A stretch of 16,471 nt of DNA. Origin: Minisyncoccota bacterium (lineage in GTDB: Bacteria > Patescibacteriota > Minisyncoccia > JAHIHE01 > JAGLIN01). The number at the start of each line of letters is the position of its first letter. Within the stretch, counting starts at the first letter, position 1. Where the stretch lies: positions 1 through 16,471 of the forward strand of contig JAGLSJ010000007.1 of assembly GCA_023270095.1 (NCBI GenBank), written 5' to 3'. Shown here in pieces: positions 1 through 7,608 of the stretch. Below the pieces are notes generated by a model that saw only the letters and a list, made by a program, of their open reading frames with translations, was not told the origin of the DNA and made no database searches. Made by a program: the position numbers and the translations under genes.

Positions 1-2
1 AA

Positions 3-368
3 AGAATTTGTGAAAAACCAGGAAAGTTAAGTATGATTGCGCTGGGCGTTCAAGTTTATGGAGAACCTAAAATTATTGATTTCGTCAAAAATACTTCTTT
101 CTATCCCGCGCCAAAAGTTGATTCGGCAATTTTGAGAATAAAAAATATTAAGCGAGAATTTTCTGATGAATATTATCAAAAGTTATTTCGAATTATGAAA
201 ATTGGCTTTTCATCAAAACGAAAAAAATTATTGAACAATCTTTCAGCGGGTTTGCAAATTGATAAAAAGGAAGCAGAAAAATTTCTTAATCAGGCAGAAA
301 TTAATTTAACAGCTCGCGCGCAAGAATTGAACACTGAACAATGGGGAAAATTAATAAAAATTATTTAG
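3..368 (+). CDS. rsmA: 16S rRNA dimethyladenosine transferase, C-terminal part (5' truncated by window edge)
   Basis: The reading frame is open from base 3, upstream of the ATG at 33, so that ATG is internal and the gene starts before the window. The first visible residues read RICEKPGKLSM, followed by the typical RsmA/KsgA segment SFYPAPKVDSAI (the FxPxPKVDS region after the methyltransferase fold) and then the small helical C-terminal domain with FSSKRKKLLNNL. The family dimethylates two adjacent adenosines in the 3' terminal helix of 16S rRNA during small-subunit maturation, using S-adenosylmethionine. The catalytic SAM-binding motifs are outside the window. The stop is TAG, the only non-TAA stop among the recognised genes. 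No strong terminator follows; a 6-bp hairpin at 381-401 lacks a U-tract. The family call is confident; activity cannot be judged from the fragment. Confidence 0.93.
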   Translation, partial: RICEKPGKLSMIALGVQVYGEPKIIDFVKNTSFYPAPKVDSAILRIKNIKREFSDEYYQKLFRIMKIGFSSKRKKLLNNLSAGLQIDKKEAEKFLNQAEINLTARAQELNTEQWGKLIKII

Positions 369-431
369 AAATTTATACTACAGTAGAACTCAGCACTGCT
401 GCGTCTATACAAAAAGTATTTTAAACAGGTC

Positions 432-460
432 TTGACAAGTTCTGTTTTTTTATGTACAAT
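432..460 (+). promoter_or_regulatory. Sigma-70-type promoter, near consensus
   Basis: TTGACA at 432-437 and TACAAT at 455-460 are separated by exactly 17 nt, the best -35/-10 pair in the window. Transcription should begin near 467. The next convincing start codon is at 747, which leaves a leader of about 280 nt, unusually long for this compact region. The promoter drives either the SPFH-like gene with a structured leader or a separate small RNA. Confidence 0.75.
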
Positions 461-466
461 GTAGAG

Positions 467-746
467 TTCTAATGATGGGAAATAGTACCTAAAATTTATT
501 GAAGATTAAGCAAAAAATTACAAATTATTGCTTAATTCACAAAACTTTATTTACCACTGTTAGAATCTGTCGGTTTTGCGCAAACAAAACAGACAGACTT
601 GTCGATAATTTCGGCAAAGTACTGCTCGTTGATAAATAGCCAAAAAAAATTTACGAAGCATAAAAATGCGGAAGGAGTTTTTGATGGTTTATATATATTA
701 GGTTAAGATTAAGGTTAAACTAAAACAAACACAGGAGTGAAAGAAA
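467..746 (+). ncRNA. Candidate structured leader or small RNA (unidentified)
   Basis: Between the promoter at 432-460 and the start codon at 747 lie three hairpins seen directly. Arms 505-513 and 528-536 form a perfect 9-bp stem. Arms 566-578 and 585-597 form a 12-bp stem (TCTGTC and GTTTTG pairing with CAAAAC and GACAGA) with one G-A mismatch and a six-base loop. Arms 598-604 and 612-619 form a 7-bp stem with one bulged A. A weak 4-bp stem follows at 658-669, then a well-placed AAGGAG (672-677) before a five-codon ORF at 684-701. I do not recognise a known riboswitch, 6S, RNase P, SRP or tmRNA signature. No intrinsic terminator closes the region, so a leader is more likely than an independent sRNA. 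Confidence 0.4.
684..701 (+). other. Possible leader mini-ORF (MVYIY)
   Basis: ATG at 684 opens a five-codon frame ending in TAG, with AAGGAG at 672-677 spaced six bases before it, which is a better SD than most real genes in the window have. The same frame also has an ATG at 666, giving 12 codons. It lies 45 nt upstream of the SPFH-like gene at the end of a structured leader. It could be a translated leader peptide or simply a chance SD. Nothing confirms expression. Confidence 0.25.
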
Positions 747-1769
747 ATGTTATTAGAAACAATTGGTATGGTATTATTTATATTAGTTCTTTATGTTGCA
801 TGGATATTTACTAGGGTTTTGCCGTATCAAATGGCTGTTTCCGTGCTTATGGATAAAGCAGATAAATTTGTAGATTCTGGTTGGAAATTTCCGTTAAAGC
901 CCTTTGCATATCTTGTAATATTTCCCAAAGGACCTCAACATATAGACTACCCTGAAAACAAAGTATCAACTAGACCAGGAGAAGCTATAATACAAGCAAG
1001 GCATAATGGAGAAGCTGCTCTCGATGAAGAAGGAGAAGATTTTGTAAGATCATTGGAAATAAGCATAGATTCTGCAATATATTTTTCCTATCCGATAGGA
1101 GAAAGGCTGCTTAAAACATTAGAATTCGCCGGTTCACTTTTAGGAGAAAAAACTGTTGATTTTTCAAAAAATTTAGCAGAGAAATTAACAGAGAAAATTG
1201 GGGAAATGTTAAAAAATGAAATTATTTCCATAACATTAGATGTAGCTGGCGATAAAACGTGGCAGCAATGTTATTGGGAAAAAAGTTTATTTCAAGATGA
1301 GGTGAATGAGGCTGTTGAAGATACAGAAATTTCTGTGGTAAAAAGCTTATTCCTTGATAAGTTTAAAGTAATAATAACAGAGGTTAATCTTCCGGCACAA
1401 TTTAAAGAATCGTTAGATGACATGGAGACAGAACGAGTTAAGAAGGTTGCTGCAATTATTAATGCATCAGCAGAAGCTATCGGTCTTACAATAAAAAGAG
1501 TTGCTATTCGGGCAACTGGTCTCGATATTCAGGCAATGTTAACATCAGAGGAAATCGCGAAAGGACAGGCAACTACAATGTTTGTTCCATTTAATGATTT
1601 TAGCGATACCTTGAAAGGTTCTTTAATGAGCGGAGAGAAAACTCTTGCAAATAAAGTTGCCGATGTCGAAGTTGCAAAAGGTATACTTAAAAATCTTCAA
1701 AGGAAAATTAATATTCCAAATCAAACAATGTCTGATTTAGAAAAGGTTTTTGAAGAATATGCGAGGTAA
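747..1769 (+). CDS. SPFH/band-7-like membrane-anchored protein
   Basis: The 340-residue product has one N-terminal membrane helix (about 4-24), then GWKFPLKPFAYLVIFPKGPQ, which resembles the strand that opens SPFH (stomatin/prohibitin/flotillin) domains. Near residues 210-250 it has FKVIITEVNLPAQFKESLDDMETERVKK: the typical 'P..F..S...ME.ER' exit from the SPFH core into a charged, Ala-rich helix. Such proteins form oligomeric rings or scaffolds on the cytoplasmic membrane and organise other membrane proteins. The middle (about 125-160) contains an extra helical insert (ERLLKTLEF...LAEKLTEKIGEML). The ATG is fixed by AGGAG at 733-737, nine bases upstream. It is followed after 5 nt by the next gene, so the pair is probably co-transcribed. 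The family call rests on topology and short motifs; similarity is distant. Confidence 0.55.
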   Translation: MLLETIGMVLFILVLYVAWIFTRVLPYQMAVSVLMDKADKFVDSGWKFPLKPFAYLVIFPKGPQHIDYPENKVSTRPGEAIIQARHNGEAALDEEGEDFVRSLEISIDSAIYFSYPIGERLLKTLEFAGSLLGEKTVDFSKNLAEKLTEKIGEMLKNEIISITLDVAGDKTWQQCYWEKSLFQDEVNEAVEDTEISVVKSLFLDKFKVIITEVNLPAQFKESLDDMETERVKKVAAIINASAEAIGLTIKRVAIRATGLDIQAMLTSEEIAKGQATTMFVPFNDFSDTLKGSLMSGEKTLANKVADVEVAKGILKNLQRKINIPNQTMSDLEKVFEEYAR

Positions 1770-1774
1770 TAGAA

Positions 1775-2494
1775 ATGGACAAGGACAAAGTTTTACCACT
1801 AATAATTTTAGTGGCTATAGCAATGTTAATAATGCAGTCTGTTTTTAAATTTCCTTTTTGGATAACAATACTGGTAATAATTATTGCTAGTATAATCCAA
1901 ATATATAGAAATTTAGAAAAGCCAGAAGTTTTAGAAACAACTTCAACAACTCCAAAAATAAAAATCACCGGAAGCAATATAGTTAAATTTTCTGTTTATG
2001 GAGCGGTGATTGCTATATCAATAGCAATGATTTTATTTTTTTCATTGCTAGTATATAGCCATTTTTGGGGAGAAGAGTCGGAAGCGGAAATTGAATATCT
2101 GCATCCTACGGAAACCAATCAATATATTATTTCTCCAGCAGGGACTGGAAATCATAAAATCGGTCCTGTGCCAAAAGATACAGAAATTCATTTTGCATCT
2201 TGGAAGCTGGAAAATTTTGATTGGAAAAATATATCTTTTTCTATTATAGGAGGAAATGGATATAAAACAAAAGTCGTCTTTGTCAAACATTACGATAAAG
2301 ATGATACTGATAATATTGTTGTTCCCGATAAATTTACCGAATATCCCAGTCCTTCGTCGGAAACAACGCAAAAAAAGTTTCATCAGTCAGTATACTGCCC
2401 TGATGATGCAGAAGGATCTTTTATTCTTATAGTCTATCTTAAAAAAGGTGGCTACATAGAAATTGAAGATCTACGTATAGAAACTTGGGAATAA
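1775..2494 (+). CDS. Hypothetical two-TM protein with extracytoplasmic beta-rich domain
   Basis: I do not recognise a named family. The 239-residue product has a membrane hairpin at about 7-45 (PLIILVAIAMLIMQS, then WITILVIIIASIIQI), a short charged loop, and another helix at about 70-95 (VYGAVIAISIAMILFFSLLVY). After that come about 140 residues rich in alternating hydrophobic/polar stretches and aromatics, ending GGYIEIEDLRIETWE, which resembles the closing strand of a carbohydrate-binding-like jelly roll. With three helices the topology could place this domain outside, but that is inference. The start follows the SPFH-like gene by 5 nt, and its SD (GAGG at 1763-1766) lies inside that gene's end, so translational coupling is likely. 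The arrangement recalls SPFH-NfeD pairs, although this partner is not NfeD. Confidence 0.75.
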   Translation: MDKDKVLPLIILVAIAMLIMQSVFKFPFWITILVIIIASIIQIYRNLEKPEVLETTSTTPKIKITGSNIVKFSVYGAVIAISIAMILFFSLLVYSHFWGEESEAEIEYLHPTETNQYIISPAGTGNHKIGPVPKDTEIHFASWKLENFDWKNISFSIIGGNGYKTKVVFVKHYDKDDTDNIVVPDKFTEYPSPSSETTQKKFHQSVYCPDDAEGSFILIVYLKKGGYIEIEDLRIETWE

Positions 2495-2504
2495 CGGGTT
2501 TCTC

Positions 2505-2535
2505 GGGGAAGAATTATACCTTCCCTATTTTTTTT
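2505..2535 (+). terminator. Rho-independent terminator of the SPFH-like unit
   Basis: GGGAAG at 2506-2511 pairs with CTTCCC at 2520-2525 across an 8-nt loop, with a possible G-U pair added at 2505/2526. The stem is followed by an uninterrupted run of eight T (2528-2535). It begins 11 nt after the stop of the 239-residue gene and separates this unit from the T4SS-like cluster. Confidence 0.85.
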
Positions 2536-2624
2536 GTTTAATTTTTTAATAAATCCACTAATGAGATTAGTCATCCTTGGTTTTCTCTTAATAAACAAAA
2601 TCAGTTCGTAATTATAGAATATAC

Positions 2625-2837
2625 AACTTGTCATTCTGAATTTATTTCAGAATCTATTATCTCCTGCACTCAAACAAACCTATAAATCACCAACTAAGAT
2701 ATACTAAAAATACAATAACTATATTGTTATAGGAAATATAACTGTATTTATTCTATAATAAAAAAGTATTGTGTAAATAGTATAAATTAAAATCTAATTT
2801 AACAAAGATTCTGAATTAAATTCAGAATGACAAAGTT
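2625..2837. repeat. MITE-like element with palindromic terminal inverted repeats
   Basis: A 28-nt segment at 2628-2655 and the reverse complement of 2806-2833 match at 27 of 28 positions, forming terminal inverted repeats. A further AACTT/AA(A)GTT match extends them at the outside. Each terminal repeat is itself a hairpin: ATTCTGAA/TTCAGAAT in the left copy, and a perfect 10-bp stem (2808-2817 with 2819-2828) in the right copy. The interior of about 150 bp is AT-rich with no ORF. This is the architecture of a non-autonomous miniature element. No clear target-site duplication was seen, and no transposase lies in the window. Confidence 0.6.
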
Positions 2838-2871
2838 TTTATTAACGAATCATCTAACATATTCAAAAAAA

Positions 2872-2901
2872 TTGTGCTTTGTTTGCGTTTTATGATATAA
2901 T
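2872..2901 (+). promoter_or_regulatory. Extended -10 promoter of the T4SS-like cluster
   Basis: A TATAAT at 2896-2901 is preceded by TG at 2893-2894 with one intervening base, the extended -10 form. A partial -35 (TTGTGC, 2872-2877) lies 18 nt upstream. Predicted transcription start is near 2908, giving a leader of about 60 nt to the ATG at 2970 without an SD. It sits directly downstream of the MITE-like element. Confidence 0.65.
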
Positions 2902-2969
2902 AAATTAAATTATTTTTATTTTATACTCAATAAATAAATTTAATTGTTATCATTATTTTTATAAAAAAT

Positions 2970-5219
2970 ATGAACGAAAAAACAAAAACTTTTCAAAAAT
3001 TTGCTCTTTTATTTCTTGTTATTTTGGTTGGTGTTAGTGTTCCACAAGCGCAAGCTCATGCGCAGGCTGGTGTTGCTACTGCCCTTTCTCTTTTAAAAAC
3101 ATTAGGACTAGATGTGCCTTCTATGGGTCAAATTGTTGTGGATCTTTTTCAATTTTTAATTTATGGAATAGGACTTATTCTTCTTGGAATCATAGGAATC
3201 TTCGTTGAAATCGCTGCTTGGCTTGTTGATGTTTTTCTTGACCCTAAGATTTATGTCGGAGACACGACAGTTATTCCTAATATTCCCGGAGTTTTAACTT
3301 CAAATTCAATTTTAATTGGTTGGACAGTTGTAAGGGATATCTGCAATATGTTTTTCATGTTTTTTCTTCTCATTGTTGCTTTTGGTACAATGCTCAGAAG
3401 CAAGTCAATAAACATCAAAGCAATTTTGCCAAAAATCATCATTTCTCTATTTTTAATTAACTTCAGTATGGTTTTTGCTCATTTGATTATTGATATTAGT
3501 CAATTTTTTATGATTGAAATTAGTGCTTGGATGCCAGGAGGATTTTCTGCGGTATCTCAATCACTAAGTACTATTCCTAATGGGTTTAAATTAGGCTTCA
3601 CTCTCCTTGAAGATGTTGGCGCTGTGGACACCTCTATGATTGTAAATGTCATATTTGCTATTATATTTTCTGTTTGTCTGGTCTTTGTCTATCTTATGCT
3701 TGCATGTTTCTTGCTAATTCGTTTGACATATTTTGCAGTTCTAATTGTCTTTTCACCAGTTGCTTTTTTGGGAATTGCTTTTCCAGGTTTGTCAAAATAT
3801 TCCTCTCAATGGTGGCAAGAAATTACAAAATGGGCAATTTTTGGTCCAGTCTTCATTTTTTTCGTTTATCTTTCAACAACAATGGCAAACGAGTTAGTTG
3901 GTACTACGTATATTCCTGTTTCTCCTGAGTTTGGTTGGTTTGATAAAATAGCTCTGCTCATCATTCCAGCCGTAGTTCCGCTTGCAATTTTATTAATGGC
4001 CCCAGCATTTGCCACTAAGTCAGGAGCAGCAGGAGCTGGATCTCTTGTCGGTGGCAGAGGCGGTCTTGGAAATATTTCAATGGGATCATATGGTATTGGA
4101 AAATGGGGAGTTGGAAAAGCGAAACAAGCTGGTGGAGCTGTGACTGCTAGAAATCCACGAATTGCAAATACGATTGATAAAGCAAGAGTTTATAAACAAG
4201 AAAAACTTTCAAAAATTCCTTTGATTGGAAAAGGATTAGCTTTACAAGACAAGGCTAATCAACAAAAAGGAAAACAGGAAAAAATTGATAACAGATTGAA
4301 TAAATATGGAGGAGACCTCGGCACTATAGATGTTGACTTAGCAATGAAAGGAGATAATATAGATAAAGCTATTGGATTAAAAGCGGCAGCGGCACAGGGA
4401 AAGCTTGGTAATAAGAATGCACAAGGAATTCAGAAATATGATGAGCATTTTGCAAGTACAAGATCTCATCTTTCTGAAAAGGATATTAAAGATCTTTCAA
4501 ATAAAAATTTACAATTTTCTCTAACTTCTAAGGCATCTCAGGAACGAATAAAAGCTCCGACTGATGAAAATATGGCAAAGGATCTTAAGGATGCGTTTAA
4601 ATCTGCTGGTAATGATAAAAATAAACAACAGGAAATAGTTAAAGAGCAAATAATGAGAGAAAAAGTGGCAGAAAGAGAGAAGGAAGGAGATGTTCATAAG
4701 ATACAAGGATTAGGAGGAGAAATGGAATCAAGGGCATTTATACAAGGACAAACAAAAGAAGGACAAAAAAATAACGTAAGGAGATTGGCGAAAGATGAAC
4801 AAGATTCTTTAGCAAAGAGCTTAGGTAAAAATGTTCGGATAACTGGAGATACAAGTTTAATGAAAGCTAAATTAAAAATAGACGGAAAACTTGATGAAGT
4901 TATTACTCTAGCAGAAAAGAGTGGAAATTTTGATAGTAAAGACAGAGACTCAGTCTTAAGTCTAACAAAGGGTCTTTCTATAGGAAGCCTCTCAGGAATA
5001 AGCGGAGAAAAAGATTTAAGTCGTCTAAGTGAGGTTGCGACGCACAATCAATTTAAAAATCTTTTAAAAGCAGGTGAGGATGAAGCAGTTGGAAAAATGA
5101 AGCAGCTACTAATAGACAAACAAAATCGGATCAAAGGAGTCGAAAATTATACTGATATTAGCGATCAAGAAATTAAAGAAACTGTAAAAGACCTTAGAAA
5201 ACAGATAACATCTAATTAA
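2970..5219 (+). CDS. VirB6/TrbL-like T4SS inner-membrane protein with long cytoplasmic tail
   Basis: The 749-residue protein begins with a basic stretch and signal-like helix (about 8-25) ending in AQAHAQA, a plausible cleavage region. Several hydrophobic segments follow at about 52-90, 110-140, 148-175, 220-270, 288-306 and 325-348; they include LLIRLTYFAVLIVFSPVAF and WWQEITKWAIFGPVFIFF, which resemble the conserved core of TrbL/VirB6 channel proteins. These polytopic proteins form the inner-membrane part of type IV secretion channels. After a Gly-rich linker (about 350-390) the remaining 360 residues are highly charged, Lys/Glu/Asp/Gln-rich and predicted helical, probably cytoplasmic. That makes the protein much longer than typical VirB6 (about 300 aa). 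There is no SD. It is the first gene of the cluster and ends 10 nt before the next. Confidence 0.75.
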   Translation: MNEKTKTFQKFALLFLVILVGVSVPQAQAHAQAGVATALSLLKTLGLDVPSMGQIVVDLFQFLIYGIGLILLGIIGIFVEIAAWLVDVFLDPKIYVGDTTVIPNIPGVLTSNSILIGWTVVRDICNMFFMFFLLIVAFGTMLRSKSINIKAILPKIIISLFLINFSMVFAHLIIDISQFFMIEISAWMPGGFSAVSQSLSTIPNGFKLGFTLLEDVGAVDTSMIVNVIFAIIFSVCLVFVYLMLACFLLIRLTYFAVLIVFSPVAFLGIAFPGLSKYSSQWWQEITKWAIFGPVFIFFVYLSTTMANELVGTTYIPVSPEFGWFDKIALLIIPAVVPLAILLMAPAFATKSGAAGAGSLVGGRGGLGNISMGSYGIGKWGVGKAKQAGGAVTARNPRIANTIDKARVYKQEKLSKIPLIGKGLALQDKANQQKGKQEKIDNRLNKYGGDLGTIDVDLAMKGDNIDKAIGLKAAAAQGKLGNKNAQGIQKYDEHFASTRSHLSEKDIKDLSNKNLQFSLTSKASQERIKAPTDENMAKDLKDAFKSAGNDKNKQQEIVKEQIMREKVAEREKEGDVHKIQGLGGEMESRAFIQGQTKEGQKNNVRRLAKDEQDSLAKSLGKNVRITGDTSLMKAKLKIDGKLDEVITLAEKSGNFDSKDRDSVLSLTKGLSIGSLSGISGEKDLSRLSEVATHNQFKNLLKAGEDEAVGKMKQLLIDKQNRIKGVENYTDISDQEIKETVKDLRKQITSN

Positions 5220-5229
5220 ATTTTTCAAA

Positions 5230-6009
5230 ATGAATAAAAAAACAAAAGAGAAATTAAAAATGGTTCCTAGCTTTGTTCGAGATTCAATGTTCGAAGATTA
5301 TACAAGTGATGCGATTGGAAAAATAATTAATGAATATATAAAAGAAGATGACAATAAGCTTAGTGTTCTAAAAAATATTATAGGATTAACAATTCTTAAA
5401 GATATAAAAATTGAAGATATTTCAAACGTTATTCAAACTGATTTGGAATATGATAAATCTAAATCTCAAGATATTGCATTAATTATTTTACGAGAAATGC
5501 TCTTCCCAATCGCCAGTTATTTCCCTGGGATTGAGGATGAAATTTTGAGGTTGGGCGGAGAAATTCCGAAAGGAAAGCCGAAAAAATTGGGAGAACAGCT
5601 TTTGAAAAGAGAAGAAGAGATGGACAAAATGAAAGAAGAAGAAAAGCAAGCAGAAGCTGAGAGAATGGCAGATACAATTATTTCAAAATCTATTGATGAG
5701 TTATCAAAAGAATTCCCAGTTGTTGGAAATCAACAAATTGGCTCTCAAGAATCAATCACCATCAAAACCAAACCCGAACCAATGAAACCTTTAATCAAAT
5801 ATTGGCTAGAAGATTACAAAGAAAAAATGGGGTATTATAATCACTCAAATATCGAAAGAGTTCAATATGTCTACCACGACAAAAATACTAAAAGTATGAA
5901 CGGAGAAGAGAGAAGACAGTTAAATTTGATTTTAAAATCTGTTGATGAGAAAATACTTCTACCCTATTCTACAAAGACAAAGAAAATTGATTTTTCAAGA
6001 ATTGAATAA
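5230..6009 (+). CDS. Hypothetical charged cytoplasmic protein of the T4SS-like cluster
   Basis: I do not recognise a named family. The 259-residue product lacks a signal peptide or membrane helix. An N-terminal helical part (about 1-105) contains IGLTILKDIKIEDISNVIQ, which reads like a small helical repeat. A very acidic/basic coiled-coil-like stretch follows at about 120-155 (LLKREEEMDKMKEEEKQ...). The C-terminal part (about 185-259) is basic and polar. It starts 10 nt after the VirB6-like gene without an SD, so the two are almost surely co-transcribed. The position between the channel protein and PrgI, together with the charged tail of its neighbour, suggests a cytoplasmic accessory role at the channel, but this is guilt by association only. 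Confidence 0.8.
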   Translation: MNKKTKEKLKMVPSFVRDSMFEDYTSDAIGKIINEYIKEDDNKLSVLKNIIGLTILKDIKIEDISNVIQTDLEYDKSKSQDIALIILREMLFPIASYFPGIEDEILRLGGEIPKGKPKKLGEQLLKREEEMDKMKEEEKQAEAERMADTIISKSIDELSKEFPVVGNQQIGSQESITIKTKPEPMKPLIKYWLEDYKEKMGYYNHSNIERVQYVYHDKNTKSMNGEERRQLNLILKSVDEKILLPYSTKTKKIDFSRIE

Positions 6010-6020
6010 GTTTTTTTATT

Positions 6021-6079
6021 TGTCATTTCGACAGAGCACTGAAATCAATTCAGCATAAACTCTCGCGACGAGAAATCTG
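6021..6079. repeat. Degenerate short palindromic intergenic repeat (TGTCATTTCGAC...GAGAAATCT type)
   Basis: TGTCATTTCGACAGAG at the left and GCGACGAGAAATCT at the right frame an imperfect palindrome, with an inner CTGAA/TTCAG hairpin. Such TGTCATT-ended intergenic repeats are common in many AT-rich bacterial genomes. Here it lies in the 141-nt gap before the PrgI gene and shares its outer TGTCATT with the element at 2628-2833. Confidence 0.5.
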
Positions 6080-6150
6080 TGAATTACTTAAGACAAACTA
6101 CGATTCATAAATCTAGCTGATGCTTAATATTAATTATTTAATACTAACTT

Positions 6151-6594
6151 ATGCAATATAGTGTTCCTCAATTTTTAAATGTTGAAGATAAGATTGTTGG
6201 TCCGTTCACGGGTAAGCAAGTTCTTTTTCTGATTATGGGATTCGGAGTTCTGCTGATTTCTTTTACTTTTTTTAATATGGCATTTTTTGCAATCATTACA
6301 ATTTTGGTCATTCCAATCACCTTGGCTTTTGCTTTTTGGAAGCCAAAAGGAATGACGGTCTCACGCCTAATAACAAATATGATAAATTTTTATACTACTT
6401 CTCATCTTTATATTTGGAGGAGAGAACCGAACCTGATGATGTACAAAATGACTCAAAAAAAAGTATCTAACGACAATTTTGAAGAGAAAAAAATCTCCAA
6501 GAGAAGCATTAGAGAATTGGCATGGCTACTTGATACGAGCACATCTATAGACACTCCTTTTGAAGCAAAAACAAGACCAGATGAGAATATTTAA
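6151..6594 (+). CDS. PrgI family T4SS inner-membrane protein
   Basis: The N-terminus MQYSVPQFLNVEDKIVGPFTGKQ is the signature of PrgI-family proteins (PQFLxxEDKIxGPxTxxQ). Two adjacent membrane helices follow, about 22-42 and 44-64, then WKPKGMTVSRLITNMINFY and a polar tail. PrgI proteins are small membrane components of Gram-positive-type and Patescibacteria type IV secretion systems, thought to be the counterpart of VirB3 and encoded next to VirB4. At 147 residues the length is usual for the family. There is no SD before the ATG. The next gene, 128 nt downstream, encodes the TraC-like protein, consistent with the conserved order PrgI-TraC-VirB4. Confidence 0.88.
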   Translation: MQYSVPQFLNVEDKIVGPFTGKQVLFLIMGFGVLLISFTFFNMAFFAIITILVIPITLAFAFWKPKGMTVSRLITNMINFYTTSHLYIWRREPNLMMYKMTQKKVSNDNFEEKKISKRSIRELAWLLDTSTSIDTPFEAKTRPDENI

Positions 6595-6681
6595 GTAAAT
6601 TGTTGAATTATAGAAAAAATCTTCTTTATTTTATATTTTTTAAAAAGATTAAATAATCTCATAAAATTTACGAACGAAAAA

Positions 6682-6716
6682 TTAACAATATAGCAATATA
6701 ACTATTTAACAATATA
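6682..6716 (+). repeat. Short direct repeats before the TraC-like gene
   Basis: TTAACAATATA occurs at 6682-6692 and again at 6706-6716, with a further CAATATA between them at 6694-6700. The repeats end 6 nt before the ATG at 6723. They may be a local AT-rich duplication; a role as a protein-binding site is possible but unsupported. The rest of the 6595-6722 gap holds only weak AT-rich hairpins (for example AATCTT 6618-6623 with AAGATT 6645-6650). Confidence 0.4.
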
Positions 6717-6722
6717 AATATT

Positions 6723-7394
6723 ATGTCTACTCCAGAAAAACAAAAGAAAAAAGGGCTAAGTACACAAAACTATCTTGAAATCGCTGAAATAAAAGATAGC
6801 GTTGTTATTATGAAAAATGGAAGCATGAGAGCTGTTCTTATGGTTTCATCAATTAATTTTGCTTTAAAATCAATTGATGAACAAGACGCAACAATTTATC
6901 ATTTTCAAAGTTTTTTGAATTCTCTTGATTTTTCAATTCAAATTGTAGTGAATTCTCGAACTTTAAATCTTGATAATTATTTGCAAGTTCTTAAAGATAA
7001 TGAAAAAAGGCAAATGAATGAACTCCTGCGCATGCAAACAGCAAGTTATATTGAATATATTCAGGGCTTAGTAAAGATGGCAAATATCGTCAACAAGACA
7101 TTTTATGTAGTTGTTCCTTTTTCAGTTGCAGAGTCAAAGGGAGGTACCATAAAGGCTTTAAAAGGGTCGGTAAGTGCTCAAAAACTGATTTCTAACAGAG
7201 CCACTTTTGAAAAATACAAAGATCAGCTCTTTCAAAGAGTTGATCATGTTGTGGGAAATTTGGGTGGATCAGGACTAAAAATGACAATGTTGAATACACA
7301 AGAACTAATTGAGCTTTATTATAATTTGTATAATCCAGAAAGCTCCGAGAAGAAAGCCTTGGCAGATATTAACGATCTTGATTTGGCAATGTAA
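6723..7394 (+). CDS. TraC-like domain protein associated with VirB4
   Basis: The 223-residue soluble protein has no membrane helix. After a basic N-terminal tail comes YLEIAEIKDSVVIMKNGSMRAVLMVSSINFALKS, a pattern seen in the N-terminal region of TraC/VirB4-type conjugation proteins and in the separate TraC-like proteins of Patescibacteria. The central helix-rich part (about 85-140, ending KTFYVVVPF) matches this domain's mixed alpha/beta character. There is no Walker A motif, so it is not itself an ATPase. It lies between PrgI and VirB4, as expected for a component acting with the VirB4 motor at the inner membrane. It is not the broken 5' half of VirB4, because the downstream VirB4 has its own N-terminal domain. 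It ends in two successive stop codons (TAA TAA). Confidence 0.65.
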   Translation: MSTPEKQKKKGLSTQNYLEIAEIKDSVVIMKNGSMRAVLMVSSINFALKSIDEQDATIYHFQSFLNSLDFSIQIVVNSRTLNLDNYLQVLKDNEKRQMNELLRMQTASYIEYIQGLVKMANIVNKTFYVVVPFSVAESKGGTIKALKGSVSAQKLISNRATFEKYKDQLFQRVDHVVGNLGGSGLKMTMLNTQELIELYYNLYNPESSEKKALADINDLDLAM

Positions 7395-7454
7395 TAAACT
7401 TATTTTATAAGATTTCACAGCATTACATACTTTTCTTATTAACTATATTATTAG

Positions 7455-7567
7455 TTGTCGTCCTCAACCTAACTAGGTATCCAGAATAGACTGCGAAATA
7501 TTATAACTTAGGTTTAATATAATTAAAAGAAATAAATCATAGACTCTCTTATTCACGGGAATGACAT
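7455..7567. repeat. Degenerate TGTCAT-ended repeat remnants in the TraC-like/VirB4 gap
   Basis: The 214-nt gap contains two decayed repeat-like pieces. Positions 7455-7487 begin TTGTCGTCCT and contain GGTATCCAGAAT. Positions 7537-7567 end TTCACGGGAATGACAT. Both resemble common short intergenic repeats whose outer end is TGTCAT. I see no promoter with both boxes and no terminator in this gap. Confidence 0.35.
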
Positions 7568-7608
7568 ATTACTATTTCGTAATTTAAAATAATAAATAAA
7601 AATTATAT

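Noticed and set aside
2452..2634. 60-codon minus-strand frame after the SPFH-like unit
   Set aside because: It overlaps the plus-strand terminator and the end of the upstream gene, and no SD or family similarity is visible.
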